From: Sinotaia quadrata
Taxonomy: Eukaryota > Mollusca > Gastropoda > Architaenioglossa > Viviparidae
DNA length: 64,000 nucleotides
Direction of reading: 5' to 3'
NCBI GenBank assembly: GCA_028829895.1
Contig: CM054179.1
Span: 57,729,891-57,793,890 of the forward strand
The notes beneath the pieces were generated by a model. It saw only the letters and a program-made list of their open reading frames with translations, was not told the origin of the DNA and searched no databases. Of the stretch, positions 59,812-64,000 are shown piece by piece. Each line of letters opens with the position of its first letter. Positions within the stretch are counted from its first letter, which is position 1. Made by a program: the position numbers and the translations under genes.

Positions 59812-61060
59812 ACAATAACTGAATACATGTATACCTTTGCTCTGAACGTTTCCTAACTAGATGAATATTTTAGACAAAAGACTGACCTTGAACAAGATTC
59901 ATCCGATATTGCTGACAAGGTGAAAGTTCGTGTGTATGAAATACGTCCATACTTTTTGTCGTTGTATCCATATCTTTGAAGAAGATAGTTTACGAAGCAG
60001 ATCTCAATTCAACTGCTTTGTATACAGAACACGAAGTGAACTCCGATTTCACTATCGAAGGCTTTAGAGAAACTAAGTCGCTAAATGTTCTGTATCCAAA
60101 ATGGCATCTTGAACGTTTGTTTCAGTCGTTGTCGAAATCCATTGTACTGACATCGAGCCTTAAACTGCGATGTTAAAAAAAAGAGTGATTAACATTTACA
60201 TAACACCGGGGTACTTTGGGCTAAAGCGTATCGGCGACTGCATGACCCGGACCGCATTGCCATTATTTACTCCGCAATGATAAGGGAGGCGAGGGCGGCT
60301 GAAGTCAATTAAATAGACACTTAGCTCCTTGCTCGCTCAGGTGACCATCTCCAAGCAGTTAGTTCTACCACGTGTGCGATCTCCTACACAGTGCGACAGC
60401 TGTGAATTTAACATTATTTCATCTGACACGTTCATTATTCAATAAACATATCGTATATGATCATACGTCTAGGTTTTACTCAATGCAGACGACAGTGAAT
60501 TTTGAAGTGCCTAACTGATGCAGTCCAGCTGAGTTCTGCTGCCATACAGTGACGTCAACAGCGCACAGGTAGACCAGCTAGATGTACTCATTAGAAACTG
60601 TTATCCTATCTTTGAAGTGAAGAAAACGTTTGGAAGAGAAAAGCCGAGGGCCGGGAAGAAGGCAATAGATAGTCTGCTGACGAAAAGCACGATTCACAAA
60701 AGGCGCGGTGTGGGAGCGAGAAGCAAGCTTGTTTACTGACTGCAAAGGTTGAACGGGACCAGGCGAAAGACGAGGCGACCTTCCAGTGATAGATAGGCAG
60801 ACATCAGGCGTAACAATTCTCGCTAGCATCTGCCAGACTTTAGTGAGTTTTGTTGTGCTTTTTCAATCACACATTTTCCCTTTCACAAACTCTCTTCATT
60901 TAGTTTTCTCTATTTGAGACACAATAATAATTACAAGGACTATACTAAATGTGATACACCTGTAGAAACTCAGGCAAATAACTGATGTGGGCTTGCTCAT
61001 AGAAAAACTGACAGGTAAATAATTAGATATGCAGATATTATAATTGATGAATAAGTTGTT
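59812..61060. other. Unique sequence (1.2 kb), partly GC-rich
   Basis: The longest GC-richer unique block in the window, around 60200-60830. It has a CACGTG at 60369-60374 and an ATGATAAGG GATA-type site at about 60277. Small open frames (59976-60176 plus, 60578-60829 minus) have no recognisable family. Confidence 0.45.
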
Positions 61061-61063
61061 CCT

Positions 61064-61105
61064 TAGATAGATAGATAAATAGGTAGATAGATAGATAGAT
61101 TAGAT
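61064..61105. repeat. Short imperfect GATA tract
   Basis: About ten GATA-like tetramers with AAATAGGTA interruptions. Confidence 0.9.
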
Positions 61106-61354
61106 AAGTAGGGAAATGAATGCAGTGCGTGACATGACAACATTTGAGACACCCGATTTTCCTCGTCACTAGTCAACCTTTAGCCCGCAACAATCAATAT
61201 TTCCTTCACATTAAATGCCGATCACTGTTAAAGACACAATTATGCACGCTTTGTGTGAGACAAGAAAAAATACATTTGTCCAGAGTATATGAACGATTAA
61301 ATGTGCATTGTTTAATGTCGGGTTAAAAATAATAAAACCAAAGTTGCACAAAAT

Positions 61355-61450
61355 TGTCCAGTTCTATTATGAGTAATTGCTGACTCATAAACAACAATGT
61401 AGTTCTATTACGAGTAATTGCTGACTCATAAACAACAATGTAGTTCTGTT
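61355..61450. repeat. Tandem duplication, 41 bp x 2.3
   Basis: Units of agttctattatgagtaattg and ctgactcataaacaacaatg. Confidence 0.93.
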
Positions 61451-61654
61451 CGTCGCTGCATACTTTGTTTTTATTCCCATTTTTCCATTAAATTGCGTTT
61501 CAAAAGTCACTTTCTTAAAACATTATGCTTAACAGCCACATCCAGATCTAAATATGATAGCTGTTAGTCACGCTTCGTGCGCGTTGTATTGTCGTTGCTG
61601 TTGCATTGTGTTGAGTTATGACGTGCTGTTAAATCACGTGTCCCACGTTGATAT

Positions 61655-61765
61655 GCTATATACTGTATACTTGCACACTACCTTAATATGCTGTATAGCC
61701 TTGCACACTACCTTAATATGCTGAATAGCCTTGCACACTACCTTAATATGTTGATCTATGCTATT
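61655..61765. repeat. Minisatellite, 30 bp x 3-4
   Basis: Units of cttgcacactaccttaatat and gctgtatagc. Confidence 0.93.
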
Positions 61766-61779
61766 ATGCCTTGCCATGT

Positions 61780-62395
61780 CATACACTGTGCTGTGGAATC
61801 TTTGTATACTGGCATACATTGTGCTGTGGTATCTTTGTATACTGGCATACACTGTGCTGTGGTATCTTTGTATACTGGCATACACTGTGCTGTGGTATCT
61901 TTGTATACTGGCATACATTGTGCTGTGGTATCTTGGTACTGGCTTACACTATGCTATCTTGATATACTTACTTATACTGCTTTGTAGTATCTTGATATAC
62001 TGATTTACACTGCGCTGTGTATGTCTTGATATGCTGACACTGTGTTTTCCCGAGTCTTGATATATTTACCTTATAGTAGTATGCCTTGATTTATTGACTT
62101 ACTCTGTGCTATATTGGTCTTGATATATTTACTTTATTTTGGTGGTGTCTTGATTTGTTACTTACTCTCACTTATGCTATGTTTTTATATGCTGACTTTT
62201 TTGGTGGTATGTCTTAATATGTTTACTTTACTTATATTGGGTTATGCTGTCTTGATATGATGGCTTGAACTGCATTGTGCTGTTTTGAAAAACCACTCTG
62301 TTGTGCTGTCCTGGTATGCTGATTGTGTTGAGGTGTTTTGATTTGTTGACTTTGTGTTGAGGTGTCTTGATATGTTGACTTACACTGGATTGTTC
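61780..62395. repeat. Minisatellite, 33 bp x 5, decaying to the right
   Basis: Uniform core at 61780-61935 of ctgtggtatctttgtatact and ggcatacactgtg. To 62395 there are degenerate copies of gtcttgatatgctgacttac-like words. The three overlapping 60-100 residue frames are artefacts of the 33-bp period. Confidence 0.93.
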
Positions 62396-62489
62396 TGGCC
62401 AGCATATGTTTGTTTTTTTCAAATATCAACTTGCAGTTTTGTATTGTCATGCATCCTAGAAAAGAACACACAGTATTTAATTTCAGCCC

Positions 62490-62910
62490 TAGCTGAAAGA
62501 GAGGAGAGGAAAGGGAGAGTCTTGCATAATAAGGACCAGTCAGTCATAGCCATAGTCAAGGAAAACCTACCATATAGCCATAAACATTTTTGCACTGATG
62601 GACTTTTATCAAGTCCAAAATTTTATCAAACCAAAATGAATGGCAGACTTCATGGTACCAAGCATGAAAACTGGTTTAATGACCCACCCATATTAGAAAA
62701 GAGAATAAATTCAAATAAAAACAAATAGTCTAAAATCACCACTTCCATTTTGTCCATTTTCATGCACAGGAAAGCATCTGTTAACCACACAACAGTTTAC
62801 AAAATAGATAGTCCAAGCATTCCGACTAAGAAAAGAAAGATAGGAGGAAAGAACGTACCTTCTTGCACAGTGTGTAAAGAAATAACCATAAGGAAAGGTA
62901 TGTATTGAGT
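62490..62910 (+). pseudogene. Possible piggyBac-like transposase remnant
   Basis: An open frame ending at 62728 contains SVIAIVKENLPYSHKHFCTD followed by GLLSSPKFYQTKMNGRLHGT. Spacing and residues resemble the piggyBac segment that reads roughly V..L..P.L..GHH...DN..TSP.L...L...G...GTVR around a catalytic Asp. After a frame break, 62765-62905 encodes Pro/Lys-rich sequence, then PSCTVCKEITIRKGM, reminiscent of the C-terminal Cys-rich finger (CxVC...GIR) of that family. The sequence between the two parts is far shorter than in an intact transposase, so there would be an internal deletion. A GTATGT donor-like site follows at 62898. The call rests on weak motif similarity and could be wrong. Confidence 0.35.
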
Positions 62911-64000
62911 TATTAATTTATAGAGAGAGTGAGTTTTTATTTTGCACTAATGACTATTCCTTTACAGGATAAGTTAGCTGAAAATTGTGAACATGGGAAT
63001 AGCACAACTTCACAATTAAAGTGTCATCTATAGGATAATATATTTAAAGCTGCATAAAAATTATTGCTGGATTTCTGGTTTGTTTTGGAGCTAATGGAAT
63101 GTTGTGGCAAGCTTTCCTGAAGGGGCTCAAGGGAAGTCATCCTGTCTTTAAAGATTTTGACAGAAACAAGAGTTAAGTGTCCATTGTCACAGTTCAGCTC
63201 TGAGAGAAGTTTTTTTAGGAGAGAATTTTCTTAAGAAAGAACATCAGTAGAATTGGTGGAATATAAAAGTGGAACCACATTCATACTGATTTATGTGGTG
63301 TGACCACTCACCACTGATCCCAATAGGACTCATACATTGGAGATCTAGTCATCAAAGCCGGGACTGCTTGTGTGTAGAGAGTTACTATCAGACAGAGAAT
63401 TTACATTTCTTACAGTGGCAGAGTAAGAGCTGTTCCTGTGTGATTGCATTGGTCTGCGTCCTTAAAATTAATTTCACTTTTCTTTATTCAATTTTATTAT
63501 TGTTGTTCTATAATGTTTCTTCTTTCTACTTTTCATCTCATTGTTAAAGTCTTATTACTTCATATTTATGTATTATCATTCTATAATGTTTGTAATGTCT
63601 GTGCTGTATTAAATGTGTTGGAGACACCTGGAGGAGCTTTGCAAAATCAAGCCATTTTATTGCCCAGCATGTGAAACCAAGTTTGTGGGTGTGATGGTGA
63701 TAGATACGACAGTTAAGTTGTCTTAATATTCTTACCTATGCAGAAAAATCATGCATCATGAATCATTGACCTACACTGAGCATTCATTATGAGTTCTTCT
63801 TTCTCAATGTATGTGAAATATGTGTGGGTAAATGTAACTATAAATGTTGGTTTTGTGTGCAACATTTACTCCATTTGCACCACAACTGAGGCACATGCAC
63901 AATCATACAGCAATGTGATCAATCACTCAGAATACAGTGTGATAGACAGGTTTAGGCTCTCCTCCCATTCACACTCAGTCATGCTTTAACATATGTAGAA
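62911..64000. other. Unique AT-rich sequence at the right end
   Basis: About 1.1 kb without arrays. Small plus-strand open frames here are hydrophobic, T-rich and unconvincing. Confidence 0.45.

Noticed and set aside
59976..60176. 66-residue plus-strand frame with balanced composition
   Set aside because: No family recognised, no convincing splice or promoter signals, and its length is within chance expectation.
60578..60829. 83-residue minus-strand frame in GC-rich DNA
   Set aside because: The composition suggests noncoding GC-rich sequence. It does not match any part of kazrin.
1..64000. tRNA genes or tRNA-derived SINEs
   Set aside because: No B-box-like ggttcgaatcc or cloverleaf was found by eye on either strand. 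A tRNAscan run would be decisive.

Overview
This is animal genomic DNA: AT-rich, intron-dominated, with GT-AG splice signals, decayed LINE retrotransposons and a very high density of minisatellites. The style suggests a lophotrochozoan, most likely a mollusc. That is an inference, because no species-specific marker was recognised.

The only host gene I can name is kazrin, a coiled-coil scaffold protein, on the minus strand. Two exons are well supported: 4980-5585 encodes the conserved EDNKQLAxRIDG coiled coil followed by a Gly-rich linker, and 56-289 encodes the next coiled-coil block ending ...RAKEALQ. Their splice phases match exactly (G|AG = Glu). A third, newly proposed exon lies at 24833-24986. 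It has a strong GTATGT donor, a Kozak-like ATG and the right phase (G|CC = Ala) to be the upstream coding exon. If so, the window holds the 5' end of kazrin, with introns of 4.7 kb and 19.2 kb, and positions above about 25 kb are upstream sequence or an intron after a distal first exon. The rest of kazrin, including its expected SAM domains, lies off the left edge.

Mobile-element remnants are few. There is a frameshifted LINE reverse transcriptase at 3468-4535 (+), and a tiny 5'-truncated copy of the same family at 29827-29971 (-), both ending in a GATA tail. A second LINE remnant occupies about 10700-12386 (+). A possible decayed piggyBac-like transposase lies at about 62490-62910 (+).

The dominant feature is tandem repeats. 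More than 70 different minisatellites (periods about 20-117 bp, 2 to about 27 copies) plus GT, GATA and GAAA microsatellites cover roughly 40% of the window by hand tally. The units are mostly unrelated to each other. Many have periods divisible by three, which creates long but spurious open frames on both strands. Several show higher-order structure, and two carry regularly spaced transcription-factor-like words: an E-box array at 36.2 kb and a nuclear-receptor DR1-like array at 56.2 kb.

No tRNA, rRNA, CRISPR, operon or bacterial-type system is present. I did not find a clearly new biological system. The best leads are the kazrin 5' exon and the extreme minisatellite load of this locus.
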